DNA of 64,000 nt from Bacillus sp. PAMC26568 (GCF_014235785.1 NZ_CP060137.1:2790001-2854000); one strand, 5' to 3'; counted from the first letter of the stretch, positions 28,873 to 38,348 are shown. Notes: generated by a model not told the origin, from the sequence alone. Numbers and translations are program-made.

Positions 28873-28925
28873 TCTCACTGTGTAATGTCAATCATTAGAC
28901 ACTATGTAAAAGATACTATGCAAAT
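28873..28925 (-). promoter_or_regulatory. Promoter region of mmsA operon with three related repeats
   Basis: The minus strand has TTGACA (28892-28887) with AT-rich -10-like sequence downstream, and + strand repeats CACTGTGTAA (28876), CACTATGTAA (28900) and TACTATGCAA (28914). The last two extend to GAYACTATGYAAA, offset by 14 bp. The repeats flank the -35 box and could bind a regulator. This is an inference from pattern only. Confidence 0.4.
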
Positions 28926-28985
28926 AACGCTACATTTTGAAAAACTTTTACGGCACAATAAAAAAGACACAATTTATATGCAATG

Positions 28986-29020
28986 AAAACAGCGTCAATC
29001 TATTTGATTGCCGCTGTTTT
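28986..29020 (-). terminator. Terminator after the quinone-oxidoreductase-like gene
   Basis: The stem AAAACAGCG/CGCTGTTTT is extended by CAATC/GATTG inside, with T-rich tails. Confidence 0.75.
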
Positions 29021-29114
29021 ATTGAACTAAAGCACCTATATTCATTAAATATAAGATCCAAACTTTAAGTTATAAATTCACTCAGTCTTCCATTTATCAT
29101 CGTGCATAGCTTTG

Positions 29115-30041
29115 TCATCTATTCTCATTATGAGCCAAAGTTACTACTACATTTCCCTTTTTGTGTCCTTTTTCTACATATCTATGAGCCTCGGGAATTT
29201 GTTCCAGCGGATAGCGTTTATCAATCACCGATTTTAACTTTCCCGTCTCAATAAGCTCTTTGAGGAAAATTAGATCTTCGGTACGCACCTTTGCAATCCC
29301 CTGCCCTTCAACTGACACAAATATCCCGTTCGGATTTAGTGCTTTCCTGCAATTTGATTTCGAGCTTTTCCCAACTGCATCAAAGATGATATCATAGCGC
29401 TCTTCTCTTTTCGTAAAATCCTCTTTCATATAATCAATTACCTTATCGGCTCCCAGTGATTTAACTAATTCAAAATTTGCCGCACTGCAAACACCTGTAA
29501 CTTCTGTCCCGAAGTATTTGGCAAGCTGTACCGCAGAAGTCCCTACCGAACCGGAAGCCCCGTAGATAAGAACTTTTTGTCCGTCCCCGATCTTTGCTTT
29601 TCTAAGGAAATGCAGCGCTGAAGTCCCCCCAAAAGAAACGGCAGCGGCTTCCTCATAGGTCACATTAGCAGGTTTTATTGCTACTGCCCCGTATTCAGGC
29701 AAACAAGTGTACTCGGCATAAGCCCCAAAACTCATCCCAGTTAAGGCTATAACTTGGTCGCCTTTTTTAAATTTTGTTACATTCCTGCCTATTTTCTCTA
29801 TCTCCCCGGCTAACTCCACGCCAAGTATTGATTTTCTCGGTTTACTCAAACCTAAGAAAATTCGCATAGGCAGCCATAACAAGATCGGACTTTTGAAACT
29901 CCGAACTCTTATGTCACCTGATGCTACTGTTGTTGCATGGACTTTAACCAGAATTTCATTGTCTTTAGGAGCAGGTTTTTCAACCTCTTTGAGTTCCAGA
30001 ACTTCGGGTGAACCGTATCTTGTACATACTATTGCTTTCAT
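29115..30041 (-). CDS. Zinc-less medium-chain dehydrogenase (quinone oxidoreductase type)
   Basis: 308 residues, MDR superfamily: [20 protein letters not shown] at the start, [17 protein letters not shown], the nucleotide-binding [19 protein letters not shown], and the C-terminal [21 protein letters not shown]. It lacks the structural-zinc cysteines, as in quinone oxidoreductases or enoyl reductases of this class. It likely reduces a quinone or enone with NADPH. It stands alone between the pucR and mmsA transcripts with its own terminator, so a role in pyrimidine breakdown is not implied. Confidence 0.82.
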   Translation of the reverse strand: MKAIVCTRYGSPEVLELKEVEKPAPKDNEILVKVHATTVASGDIRVRSFKSPILLWLPMRIFLGLSKPRKSILGVELAGEIEKIGRNVTKFKKGDQVIALTGMSFGAYAEYTCLPEYGAVAIKPANVTYEEAAAVSFGGTSALHFLRKAKIGDGQKVLIYGASGSVGTSAVQLAKYFGTEVTGVCSAANFELVKSLGADKVIDYMKEDFTKREERYDIIFDAVGKSSKSNCRKALNPNGIFVSVEGQGIAKVRTEDLIFLKELIETGKLKSVIDKRYPLEQIPEAHRYVEKGHKKGNVVVTLAHNENR

Positions 30042-30188
30042 AACTATCCTCCTTAGTTTCTTTGATCTAATCTTCTTAAACTTATGATCTAAGCTGCAAT
30101 ATAAAACTGCTTTGATAACAAATTTTATTAAAATAAACTGCTACGCTAGTAACAGGAGACATTAATAATATCTATTAAATAAATGCTT

Positions 30189-30226
30189 AAAGCAGTGAGA
30201 TTTCACGTGTGAAACCCACTGCTTTT
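30189..30226 (-). terminator. Terminator after pucR-like gene
   Basis: The outer stem AAAGCAGTG/CACTGCTTT encloses a second perfect stem TTTCA/TGAAA around CGTG. Confidence 0.8.
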
Positions 30227-30262
30227 ATACTTGTTTCCTATACTTTTCCTATGGTACCTGGG

Positions 30263-31885
30263 CTATTCAATCTTTTGCTGCAGCGGAATGGTACCTTCTG
30301 TTTTGATAATAAAATCATGGGCCATCAGCATAAACTCAAGGGCTAACCTTCTGTCAGAACTCATGAAGTTTTCCCCAAGGAGCAGCTCAAGCTTTTCAAT
30401 GCGATGATAAAGCGTTTGTCTGACGATAAACAGTTTTTTAGAGGTTTCCTGCTTAGATCCATTGCAGGCTAAATACGTTTTTAAAGTATGCATCATGTCA
30501 CCGTTATATTTCAGGTCATATTCAATAACAGGCGCCAAATATTCGTGAATCGTTTCTTCCAGATTACCGTGTTTTTTTAACAATGACATCATTCTGTACA
30601 TATGCAAGTCTTGATAAAAATAGCTTTTTCCTTCATTACAAAGAGAGTCCTGCAGGGCAAGCGTTTCTTTAGCCGTTTGGTAGCTTTGATGAATGCTGCC
30701 TAGCTTGTCAGCAAATTTCCCGACACCAATGGAGATGGAGGAATTTCTCAATCTCTCAAAACCATTGCCTGAATGAATTCTTAGAAATGCCTGATTCATT
30801 CTTTCTTTCCAATCCTTTTTATTTCGTTTGTTGCCTACGATAAAAATAAGATGATGACGAACTTCAACCGTAAATAAATGAAATCCGAATTGCTCAAAAA
30901 CCGTTCTGAACAGCAGTTTAAAATACGTTCCATCCACATTTGGGGAATGTGCTGAAGAATCTGGCATCAGCTTACAAATACAGACTGCCCCTCCGTTCAA
31001 ACGGAGGTTCGGATCGATGAAGGATAACTGTTCTCTAATAACCTCGTCTGTATATTCCCCTTCAAGCCAGTTTGTCAGCCACTCGCTTTCCTCAGCCATC
31101 TTTTTTTCTTTCACATATAAATCCCGCAGCAAATGCTGGGCAAAGGCGTTTACAGTCCTATCCAAAATAAGCAGATCAAATTCATTCAGATCCCGGCATT
31201 TTGAAATGATCAGCAGCTCAGCGTATGTTTCACCAAGAATTTGAACGGGCTGACTGGCGATGTTTGTCTTTATGCCAATATCAGCATTCTTAATCTTCAT
31301 CAAAAGTTCTTCTTTTTCGTTCCCCTTAAGTTCCGGGTAAAAATCTGCTTTGTTTCCGCTTAACACTGCAATAACTTGAACCTCTAGATACGACTGCAAA
31401 AATTTTAATATTTGCTGATCGTCTTCAATTTCAAGGAGCATCTTATTTAGCTGCTGAGAATAGTTTTCTAAATCAGTGAGGAGCTGATATTGTTTATTAA
31501 TAATGAGGGAATGCACGTCCTGAGTAATTTCAACAAAGGGTACCTCTTGATGAAACAAAATGATCGGGAAATGGTGATGATTCGCGAGTTTGATGACTTC
31601 CTCTGGAATACTGTGAATGTGAGTTCCCATTTCAATGCACAATCCAGCGGTTTGACGCTCAATCAATTGTTCAAGAAAAAAAACAAAGTGATGAGGGTCA
31701 TCTTTAAAACCCAATCCCGTAGTAAGGATCAGCTCATGGCCATTCAATAGATTACTGATTTGGATGGATTCTACGATATGTACCCATTTCAATTGACGAT
31801 ATAATCCTTTTGCACCAGCAATCACTTCGGTTTGCACAAAATGCTTTCGATTCAGTATCTCATCAATCGTAATGTATGATTTCAT
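30263..31885 (-). CDS. PucR-family transcriptional activator
   Basis: 540 residues. The N-terminal PucR domain (ITIDEILNRKHFVQTEVIAG, GHELILTTGLGFKDDP, then HFPIILFHQEVPFVEITQDV) leads to a GGDEF-like central domain (around SSISIGVGKFADKLGSIHQS) and a C-terminal PucR-type helix-turn-helix (MHTLKTYLACNGSKQETSKKL, VRQTLYHRIEKLELLLGE). PucR proteins control purine, pyrimidine or related nitrogen-compound degradation. Its position at the end of the permease-dihydropyrimidinase gene row makes it the likely pathway regulator. It is preceded by paired direct repeats. The inducer is unknown. Confidence 0.88.
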   Translation of the reverse strand: MKSYITIDEILNRKHFVQTEVIAGAKGLYRQLKWVHIVESIQISNLLNGHELILTTGLGFKDDPHHFVFFLEQLIERQTAGLCIEMGTHIHSIPEEVIKLANHHHFPIILFHQEVPFVEITQDVHSLIINKQYQLLTDLENYSQQLNKMLLEIEDDQQILKFLQSYLEVQVIAVLSGNKADFYPELKGNEKEELLMKIKNADIGIKTNIASQPVQILGETYAELLIISKCRDLNEFDLLILDRTVNAFAQHLLRDLYVKEKKMAEESEWLTNWLEGEYTDEVIREQLSFIDPNLRLNGGAVCICKLMPDSSAHSPNVDGTYFKLLFRTVFEQFGFHLFTVEVRHHLIFIVGNKRNKKDWKERMNQAFLRIHSGNGFERLRNSSISIGVGKFADKLGSIHQSYQTAKETLALQDSLCNEGKSYFYQDLHMYRMMSLLKKHGNLEETIHEYLAPVIEYDLKYNGDMMHTLKTYLACNGSKQETSKKLFIVRQTLYHRIEKLELLLGENFMSSDRRLALEFMLMAHDFIIKTEGTIPLQQKIE

Positions 31886-31918
31886 CGGTACACTCCTTTA
31901 TTGATGTCGCTGTTTTCT

Positions 31919-31964
31919 ATTATAAAGAATGGCCAGTTTTTACTCTACACAATAGCCAGTTTTT
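31919..31964 (-). promoter_or_regulatory. Promoter of pucR-like gene with two direct repeats
   Basis: The minus strand carries TATAAT (31924-31919) without a good -35 at the proper distance. Two copies of AAAAACTGGC (31964-31955 and 31941-31932) lie upstream exactly 23 bp apart. This is the arrangement expected of an activator-dependent or self-regulated promoter. The regulator is inferred. Confidence 0.45.
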
Positions 31965-31969
31965 CTCAC

Positions 31970-32002
31970 AAAAAAGATAGGACAAATTCTGCCCTATCTT
32001 TG
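31970..32002 (-). terminator. Terminator after the permease operon
   Basis: The stem AAAGATAGG/CCTATCTTT with an 11-nt loop is followed by TTTTTT on the minus strand. Confidence 0.8.
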
Positions 32003-32011
32003 TCGAAAGTG

Positions 32012-32227
32012 TCATTTTTGGTATTGAGCCATAAGCTTTGATGAAAAGTACTTTCTGGCTTCTGCCGTCTTTATATGCATTTCAATCAAATCATCTTGAT
32101 CTGTCTGACTTTTAAAAGTAAGAAAAGCTCCGCTTAAATTTTCAGCTACACTGGCAATCTTGTAGCCCTGATCAAGATAATAGTCAATTTTATCCCTTTC
32201 GGACAGATACTCCTGGTAATCAGACAT
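32012..32227 (-). CDS. Small acidic/helical protein of the pyrimidine operon, unknown
   Basis: 71 residues starting SDYQEYLSERDKIDYYLDQG; charged, apparently helical at both ends, without membrane segment or cysteine. I do not recognise the family. The ATG at 32227 is 6 nt behind GGAGG, and the gene lies only 15 nt behind the permease gene and just before a strong terminator, so it belongs to the transcript. The tight linkage suggests a partner of the permease or a regulator of flux. That is an inference. Confidence 0.8.
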   Translation of the reverse strand: MSDYQEYLSERDKIDYYLDQGYKIASVAENLSGAFLTFKSQTDQDDLIEMHIKTAEARKYFSSKLMAQYQK

Positions 32228-32242
32228 ATCCAGCCTCCTTCT

Positions 32243-33718
32243 TTATATATGCTCCGTTTGTCCAGGGACAATAGCAACGTTCGGCACAGATTCTTCTTCA
32301 AGGTCGATTGTCCAGTCATTTCCGACTGAAATTCCAAGATACTTTGCATCATCTGGATCTGCAATTTCTGCCTGAACATATATTTTAAACCACCAATATT
32401 TGGCTAAGACGTAGTAAGTGATGCCTCCTGCCGCAAAACCTACAATAAAAGAATAATCTTTTAAAGCTACTGCAGCAGCCCCGCCAATAATCCAAGCAAT
32501 AAATCCTGCAAGATTTACACCTTTAAAATACTTAAACTGGCCTTCACTTTCGTAAAGGTCCCGTACATTAACCCTTCGTTTCCGAATCAAATAGTAGTCG
32601 GCTATTAAAATACCGCAAATAGCAGCCAAGATGCCTCCTACTATTAATAAAATTCCAATGATTACTCCAAATAAACTCCACGGCTGAACCACGATACCGA
32701 TGAAACCAGCCACCGCTACACCTGCCCAAAATGGAACCTTTGGCCCTCCTACGTTTGAGAAAATAGTGGCTGCAGGAATAAGATTTGCAGAAGTATTGGT
32801 TGACCACTGTGCAAAGACGATCATAATCAATAGGATTCCTAGAACAATTCCAGTTGCAGACTCCTGCAGGGCAACGACAGGATCAAAGTTGGTTACGGCA
32901 ATATATGATACAGCACCAATCACGACCATAAAGGTTTGCACGATTGGATAAGCAATGACATTACCGGCAATTTGGCTCTTATTTCGTTTAAACCAGTTTC
33001 TTTCTAATTTTGGGGCTTTAACAAATCTTGATAATGAAGGCATATCTGCAGCAAGAGTTCCCCAAAATCCCATATTCGACATAATGACTACCATGAAAGC
33101 TGTGACAGCTGCTCCTCCGGTTGCCGGGCTTTCCACCCACGACCAAACGTTTCTGCCTTCCTGCAAGGCTTGATCAGAAAGGGTAAAATACATCCATCCT
33201 GAGATAATAATGATAACCGGTGCGGCCAAGTCTGCAAATCGTTCTATAGCCTTCATGCCAAGGGCTGTATTGACAATCTGCAAGACTGCAAAAATAAAGA
33301 AGCAGACAAACATGTTATTAAATCCGAATAATGTTGCGAGGATTGCATTCATTGCCGCTGCACCGAAATAAGTATTTACACCAAACCAGCATGAAGCAAC
33401 AAATCCTCGTACGACCGAAGGAATATGCGTCCCGACTGTTCCAAAGGGAGCCCTCATATAAACAGGGAAGGATAATCCATGCTCAACTCCAATATCACCT
33501 GTTAAAGTCATCAAAAGTCCAAGGGCAATCGAAGCAATGATTGTTGCTATAACAACCCATCCGAGTGGGAGTTCCCGAACACCTGACCCTCCAATTGCAA
33601 AGGCTGCTAATACAACAGCCATACCAACCCAGATTAAAGCAAATCCCAGTGAACCAATGTTTTTCTTACTATGAGGAATAGGCAGCAAATCAGGAGACTT
33701 CAAATAATTTTTAGCCAC
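32243..33718 (-). CDS. NCS1-family nucleobase/hydantoin permease
   Basis: 491 residues with about twelve membrane segments. NCS1 features include the start SPDLLPIPHSKKNIGSLGFALIWVGMAV (two parts), the substrate region GFVASCWFGVNTYFGAAAMNA and the QWSTNTSANLIPAATIFSNVGG segment. The family takes up uracil, cytosine, allantoin or hydantoins with a cation. The operon context favours uracil/thymine or dihydropyrimidines. The start is GTG at 33718 with GGAG ten bases upstream. Dihydropyrimidinase precedes it by 53 nt. Confidence 0.88.
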   Translation of the reverse strand: MAKNYLKSPDLLPIPHSKKNIGSLGFALIWVGMAVVLAAFAIGGSGVRELPLGWVVIATIIASIALGLLMTLTGDIGVEHGLSFPVYMRAPFGTVGTHIPSVVRGFVASCWFGVNTYFGAAAMNAILATLFGFNNMFVCFFIFAVLQIVNTALGMKAIERFADLAAPVIIIISGWMYFTLSDQALQEGRNVWSWVESPATGGAAVTAFMVVIMSNMGFWGTLAADMPSLSRFVKAPKLERNWFKRNKSQIAGNVIAYPIVQTFMVVIGAVSYIAVTNFDPVVALQESATGIVLGILLIMIVFAQWSTNTSANLIPAATIFSNVGGPKVPFWAGVAVAGFIGIVVQPWSLFGVIIGILLIVGGILAAICGILIADYYLIRKRRVNVRDLYESEGQFKYFKGVNLAGFIAWIIGGAAAVALKDYSFIVGFAAGGITYYVLAKYWWFKIYVQAEIADPDDAKYLGISVGNDWTIDLEEESVPNVAIVPGQTEHI

Positions 33719-33771
33719 TTTCGCATATCTCCTTCCAAATGAATGTATCTTTCGTTATTCAAAAGATTCTC

Positions 33772-35190
33772 TTAAATTGATACCTTTTCATTTTCATTTG
33801 CGCCAAGCTGCTCACCGTATTTAGCTCTCTTCTGAAATTTCCCGCTTCCTGCGCGGCCAATAAATTGTTTGTCACGCACGACAAATTCACCCCGGGATAA
33901 AACGGAAACTGGCTCTCCAGTGACCTTAATTCCTTCAAACGCATTATAATCAACCGCCATGTGGTGAGTTTCAGCAGAAATTGTTCTCTCAGCAGCTGGA
34001 TCAAAAAGAACCAAATCTGCATCAGACCCTACTGCAATTGTCCCTTTTTTAGGATACAATCCGAATAACTTCGCAGTTTTTGTACTTGTCATGTCAACAA
34101 ATTGGTTAAGCGAGATTCTTCCTTTATTGACACCTTCTGAAAATAAGATGCTCAATCGGTCTTCTATGATTGGACCGCCATTAGGGATTTTAGTGAAATC
34201 TCCTTTTCCAAGATCCTTTTGTCCTTTAAAGTCAAAGGAACATTGGTCTGATCCAAGGGTTTGCAGCACTCCTGTTTTAAGTGCATTCCACAAGACATCC
34301 TGATGCTTTTTATCGCGAAGAGGCGGTGACCATACATATTTTGCCCCTTCAAAATCAGGCTTTTCCAAATACGTTTGATCAAGCACCAAGTATTGAGGAC
34401 AGGTTTCCCCCCATACATCAAAACCCTTGCTTCTTGCTTCGGCAATTTTTTCAACAGCATCGGCACATGATACGTGCACTACGTATAACTGTGAATTTGC
34501 AAGTCCTGTTAATTGGGCAGCTCTTCCGGTTGCTTCACCTTCAACCTCAGGAGGACGTGTTAAAGCATGATAAATGGGATCTGTTTTTCCATCTGCAAGT
34601 GCTTTTTTTGTAAGATAATCAATGACATCTCCATTTTCAGCATGAACCATGACAAGACCGCCTAGTTCTTTAGCAGTCAAAAGTGTGCGGAATAGGGTTT
34701 CGTCATCAGCCTGGAATACGTTTTTATATGCCATAAAGACCTTAAATGATGAGATACCCTCTTCATTTATCACAGTGGGCAGTTCTTCAAGCACATCATC
34801 ATTTATTTCAGAAATCATCAAATGAAAGCTGTAATCGATTACGGCTTTATCCTTCGACTTTTCATGCCACGTTTGGATTGCGTCCTTTAATGGCTTTCCT
34901 TTCTCAGTGAGACAAAAATCAATAACCGTTGTCGTTCCTCCAAAAGCAGCGGCCATTGTCCCGCTTTCAAAATCATCCTTTGTCACAGTTCCGCCAAATG
35001 GCATATCAAGATGTGTATGAGGATCAATTCCACCTGGAAAAACATAGCAGCCATTGGCATCAATGATTTCTGCCCCTTCTTCTGACAAATTGCATCCAAT
35101 CACTGCGATTTGTTCTCCGTCCACTAGAATATCTGCTTTATAAGTATCCGCAGCAGTAACGATAGTTCCATTTTTAATCAATTTTTTCAT
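33772..35190 (-). CDS. hydA: Dihydropyrimidinase (PydB/HydA)
   Basis: 472 residues, amidohydrolase superfamily with a two-metal centre. Metal ligands are visible as FPGGIDPHTHLDMPFGG, the carboxylated lysine in ISSFKVFMAYKN, MVHAENGD, LYVVHVSCADAVEKI and LGSDQCSF. It opens the ring of 5,6-dihydrouracil or dihydrothymine to N-carbamoyl-beta-amino acids, the second step of the reductive pathway. It may also act on hydantoins. It lies 15 nt downstream of preA and is followed by the permease gene. Confidence 0.93.
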   Translation of the reverse strand: MKKLIKNGTIVTAADTYKADILVDGEQIAVIGCNLSEEGAEIIDANGCYVFPGGIDPHTHLDMPFGGTVTKDDFESGTMAAAFGGTTTVIDFCLTEKGKPLKDAIQTWHEKSKDKAVIDYSFHLMISEINDDVLEELPTVINEEGISSFKVFMAYKNVFQADDETLFRTLLTAKELGGLVMVHAENGDVIDYLTKKALADGKTDPIYHALTRPPEVEGEATGRAAQLTGLANSQLYVVHVSCADAVEKIAEARSKGFDVWGETCPQYLVLDQTYLEKPDFEGAKYVWSPPLRDKKHQDVLWNALKTGVLQTLGSDQCSFDFKGQKDLGKGDFTKIPNGGPIIEDRLSILFSEGVNKGRISLNQFVDMTSTKTAKLFGLYPKKGTIAVGSDADLVLFDPAAERTISAETHHMAVDYNAFEGIKVTGEPVSVLSRGEFVVRDKQFIGRAGSGKFQKRAKYGEQLGANENEKVSI

Positions 35191-35205
35191 TTAGCCTGCC
35201 TCCCT

Positions 35206-36492
35206 TTACTTCACAAAATCCTCACTAGAGGTTCTAAGCGCTCCAATCACAGCCTGCCTTTCGTTCCATGTCATCGGCGGAAGTTCATTTACAAGCTCCA
35301 CCATATCAATCGCACCGTCAACAGGGCATACAATTGAACAAAGATTGCAGCCGACACAATCCTCTTCACGAACTTTTAAATACGAGTGTCCCCTTTCATC
35401 CTTCAGCATATCGATGCATTGGTGTGATGTATCTTCGCAGGCAATGTGGCATTTGTTGCAATTGATGCAAACTTCTGTATTGATATTCGCCACGATTTTA
35501 TAGTTTAAATCAAGCTCTCCCCAATCTGAGTACCTTGGGACAGATTTGCCGACAATATCCATTACAGATGATAAACCCTTATCATCCAAATAATTGGATA
35601 ATCCTTCAATCATATCTTCCACAATTCTAAATCCATGGTGCATCGCTGCTGTACAAACTTGCACGCCCATTGCACCCATCAGCATGAATTCAACCGTGTC
35701 TCTCCAGTTTGAAATTCCTCCGATCCCAGAAATTGGAACGTTAATGCGCGGATTTCTCGCGCATTCAGCGACCATGTTCAATGCAATTGGCTTAACTGCA
35801 GGACCGCAATATCCTCCGTGAGCCCCTTTTCCCGCAACGTGAGGAATGGTATTCCACGTGTCAATATCTACTCCTGCAAGGCTATTGATCGTATTGATCA
35901 TTGAGATTGCATCAGCTCCGCCTTGAACGGCTGCCTCTGCTGTTACTGTGATATCTGTAATATTAGGAGTGAGTTTGACAATGACAGGCGTTTTTGCCCC
36001 TTCTTTTGCCCAGTATGTTTGCCTTTCAACTAAGTCTGGCACCTGGCCGGACGCTGCTCCCATGCCCCGCTCGGCCATACCATGCGGACAGCCAAAATTC
36101 AGCTCAAGTCCATCAACGCCAACATCTTCAACACGCTTTACAATTTCATGCCATTTCTCTTGTTTCGGCTCTACCATTAGCGACGCGATAATAGCATGGT
36201 TCGGAAATCTTTTTTTCGTTTCATAAATTTCTTTTAAATTTACCTCAAGAGGGCGATCGGTAATCAATTCAATATTGTTAAATCCCGCAACGCGCTGTCC
36301 ATTAAAACTTACTGCCGCAAAGCGGGAAGAAACATTTAAAATCGGATCTCCAAGCGTCTTCCAAACAGCCCCTCCCCAGCCTGCTTCAAACGCTCTCTGA
36401 ACCTGATAGCCAGAGTTCGTAGGGGGGGCGGAAGCGAGCCAAAAAGGGTTTGGTGACTTTATCCCTGCAAAATCAATTTTCAAGTCTGCCAT
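35206..36492 (-). CDS. preA: Dihydropyrimidine dehydrogenase catalytic subunit PreA
   Basis: 428 residues. An FMN-binding TIM barrel of the dihydroorotate-dehydrogenase type (IKSPNPFWLASAPPTNSG, ELNFGCPHGMAERGMGAASG) covers residues 1-310. A ferredoxin-like tail with two 4Fe-4S sites follows (CINCNKCHIACEDTSHQC is the first; CVGCNLCSIVCP the second). With PreT it reduces uracil and thymine using NAD(P)H. ATG at 36492 lies 7 nt behind GGAGG. About 470 bp containing three tandem repeats separate it from preT. Confidence 0.93.
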   Translation of the reverse strand: MADLKIDFAGIKSPNPFWLASAPPTNSGYQVQRAFEAGWGGAVWKTLGDPILNVSSRFAAVSFNGQRVAGFNNIELITDRPLEVNLKEIYETKKRFPNHAIIASLMVEPKQEKWHEIVKRVEDVGVDGLELNFGCPHGMAERGMGAASGQVPDLVERQTYWAKEGAKTPVIVKLTPNITDITVTAEAAVQGGADAISMINTINSLAGVDIDTWNTIPHVAGKGAHGGYCGPAVKPIALNMVAECARNPRINVPISGIGGISNWRDTVEFMLMGAMGVQVCTAAMHHGFRIVEDMIEGLSNYLDDKGLSSVMDIVGKSVPRYSDWGELDLNYKIVANINTEVCINCNKCHIACEDTSHQCIDMLKDERGHSYLKVREEDCVGCNLCSIVCPVDGAIDMVELVNELPPMTWNERQAVIGALRTSSEDFVK

Positions 36493-36507
36493 GATCAAAC
36501 CTCCTAA

Positions 36508-36910
36508 ATAGAAATGCGGAAGCGCCTTGGTCAGCTCCGACAGGCAGATAAGGATCTGACAGAAAAGGCCGGTTTTGCCTTTACTGGCAGAGCCGTTCTG
36601 ACCGAGGAGCTAGGCGCTGCAGCTGGACAAATAGAAATGCGGAAGCGCCTGTTTAGCCCTGACAGGCAGATAAGGATCAGCCAATGAAGTCCGGTTTTGA
36701 CTTCATTGGCGGAGCCGTTCTGACCGAAGGGTTAGGCGGTGGAGCTGGACAATAGAAATGCGGAAGCGCCTTGGTCAGCTCAGGCATGGCAGAAAAGGAT
36801 CTGACAGAAAAGGCCGGTTTTGCCTTTACTGGCAGAGCCGTTCTGACCGAGGAGCTAGGCGCTGCAGCTGGACTATAGAAATGCGAAAACTGCCTTGATC
36901 ATCTCGAACC
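36508..36910 (+). repeat. Three tandem copies (plus a partial fourth) of the dispersed repeat
   Basis: Units begin ATAGAAATGCGGAAGCGCC at 36508, 36631 and 36752, giving periods of 123, 121 and 123 bp to a partial fourth at 36875. Each contains CAGATAAGGATC, AGCCGTTCTGACCGA and GAGCTGGAC-type blocks, and its ends are complementary (AGCGCC near the left, GGCGCT at the right). Copies one and three are closer to each other than to copy two. The block fills the preT-preA gap within an otherwise compact operon. Confidence 0.85.
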
Positions 36911-36965
36911 GCTTACTTGCAGCATCAGAGTAAACTTCAAGGCACGAAATCTATGAATTCATAAA

Positions 36966-38324
36966 TTAAGCAAGCTTTAACTCTTCATAAGAAATCTTTC
37001 TATGAATCTCATAGGCCGTCAGCTTTCCTTGCTGAGCTGCAGAAACGACCATCGCTTCTCCCTGACCCTTGCCAAAAATCACATCCCCGCAGGCAAATAT
37101 TTTCTCATTGGAGGTTTGATAGGATTCCTCAGATATTCTGACTACCCCGTCAAGATGATCAATTCCAAATTCTTCGATTAAATTTAGATATCTGGATTGG
37201 CCGATTGCACGAATCACAGCGTCTGTTTCGATGATAAATTCAGAGCCTTGAATTGGAACAGGACGGGGACGCTGTCCTTCTGCTCCGGCAATCAGTTCCA
37301 TTTTAAGGCATTCAATCCCTATTACTCTGTTATCCTGATTTGTTACAATCCGCTTTGGAGCAGTCAGCCATTTGAACCCTACTCCTTCCTGTTTTGCAAA
37401 TTCATATTCAAAATCGTATGCTGTCATTTCTGCCTTCGTTCTGCGATAGAGAATGCTGACGTCCTCTGCACCGAGCCTGACAGAGCAAGTTGCAGCATCT
37501 ATCGCTGTGTTCCCTGCACCAATTACAACTGCTTTCTTACCAACCAGCTCTCTTGTCTTTGAAGACTTCGTTTCTTTTACAAAATCAATCGCATCGAAGA
37601 CCCCATTAGCATCTTCGCCTTCGATACCGAGCTTCGGCACTGAAGACATCCCAATAGCAAGGACAACAGCGTCATATCTCTCTATTAATTCAGAAGCCAT
37701 GATATCTTGACCGACTCTTGTATTCGTACGAATTTCTACATCTAAGTTTTTCACTTGCTGGACTTCCCAAAACGAGATTGCTTGTGGAAGTCTGAAGGAG
37801 ACAATGCCATACGTATTTAAGCCGCCTGCATGTTTTTCAGCTTCAAAAATCGTTACACTATACCCCAAAAGCGCAAGCTCCCTGGCGGCCGATAATCCAG
37901 CAGGACCGCCTCCGACGATTGCCACTGATTTCCCGTTCTTATCACCGGCTTTAAATAGAACCTGTTCATTTTTAATGGCCCAATCTGTCGCATATCGCTG
38001 CAAATTGCCAATCATGATAGGTTTTGTTGATGAGTTTAAAACACAGGCACCCTCACACAGCTCCTCTGTGGGACATACCCTTGAACAGCTTGCACCTACC
38101 GGATTTGCTGACATAATGGTTTTTGCGCTTCCTTTTAAATTTCCGGATGCAATTTTCTTAATAAAAGAGGGGATATCAATTCCGGTCGGACATGCCTGAA
38201 TACACGGGGCATCGTAGCAATATAAGCAGCGGTTCGATTCCTCAAAGGCTTCCCGGTTTGATAATGCAGATTCAACTTCTAAAAAATTGCTTTCTATATC
38301 TTGATAAGAAATATCCCGAGCCAA
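36966..38324 (-). CDS. preT: Dihydropyrimidine dehydrogenase electron-transfer subunit PreT
   Basis: 452 residues, GltD-like. An N-terminal segment with eight cysteines for two 4Fe-4S clusters (CLYCYDAPCIQACPTG, CSRVCPTEELCEGAC) leads into FAD-binding (VAIVGGGPAGLSAARELALLG) and NAD(P)-binding (VVIGAGNTAIDAATCSVRLG) Rossmann folds. It passes electrons from NAD(P)H to PreA. The start appears to be TTG at 38324, eight bases behind AAAAGGAGG. It follows the beta-ureidopropionase gene by 24 nt. Confidence 0.92.
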   Translation of the reverse strand: MARDISYQDIESNFLEVESALSNREAFEESNRCLYCYDAPCIQACPTGIDIPSFIKKIASGNLKGSAKTIMSANPVGASCSRVCPTEELCEGACVLNSSTKPIMIGNLQRYATDWAIKNEQVLFKAGDKNGKSVAIVGGGPAGLSAARELALLGYSVTIFEAEKHAGGLNTYGIVSFRLPQAISFWEVQQVKNLDVEIRTNTRVGQDIMASELIERYDAVVLAIGMSSVPKLGIEGEDANGVFDAIDFVKETKSSKTRELVGKKAVVIGAGNTAIDAATCSVRLGAEDVSILYRRTKAEMTAYDFEYEFAKQEGVGFKWLTAPKRIVTNQDNRVIGIECLKMELIAGAEGQRPRPVPIQGSEFIIETDAVIRAIGQSRYLNLIEEFGIDHLDGVVRISEESYQTSNEKIFACGDVIFGKGQGEAMVVSAAQQGKLTAYEIHRKISYEELKLA

Positions 38325-38348
38325 GAAAAAAACCTCCTTTTAGAGCTT

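Noticed and set aside
28841..28980. PucR box of the TTGGTTAA type before mmsA
   Set aside because: No such sequence was found in the promoter region; only the CACTATGTAA-like repeats are seen.
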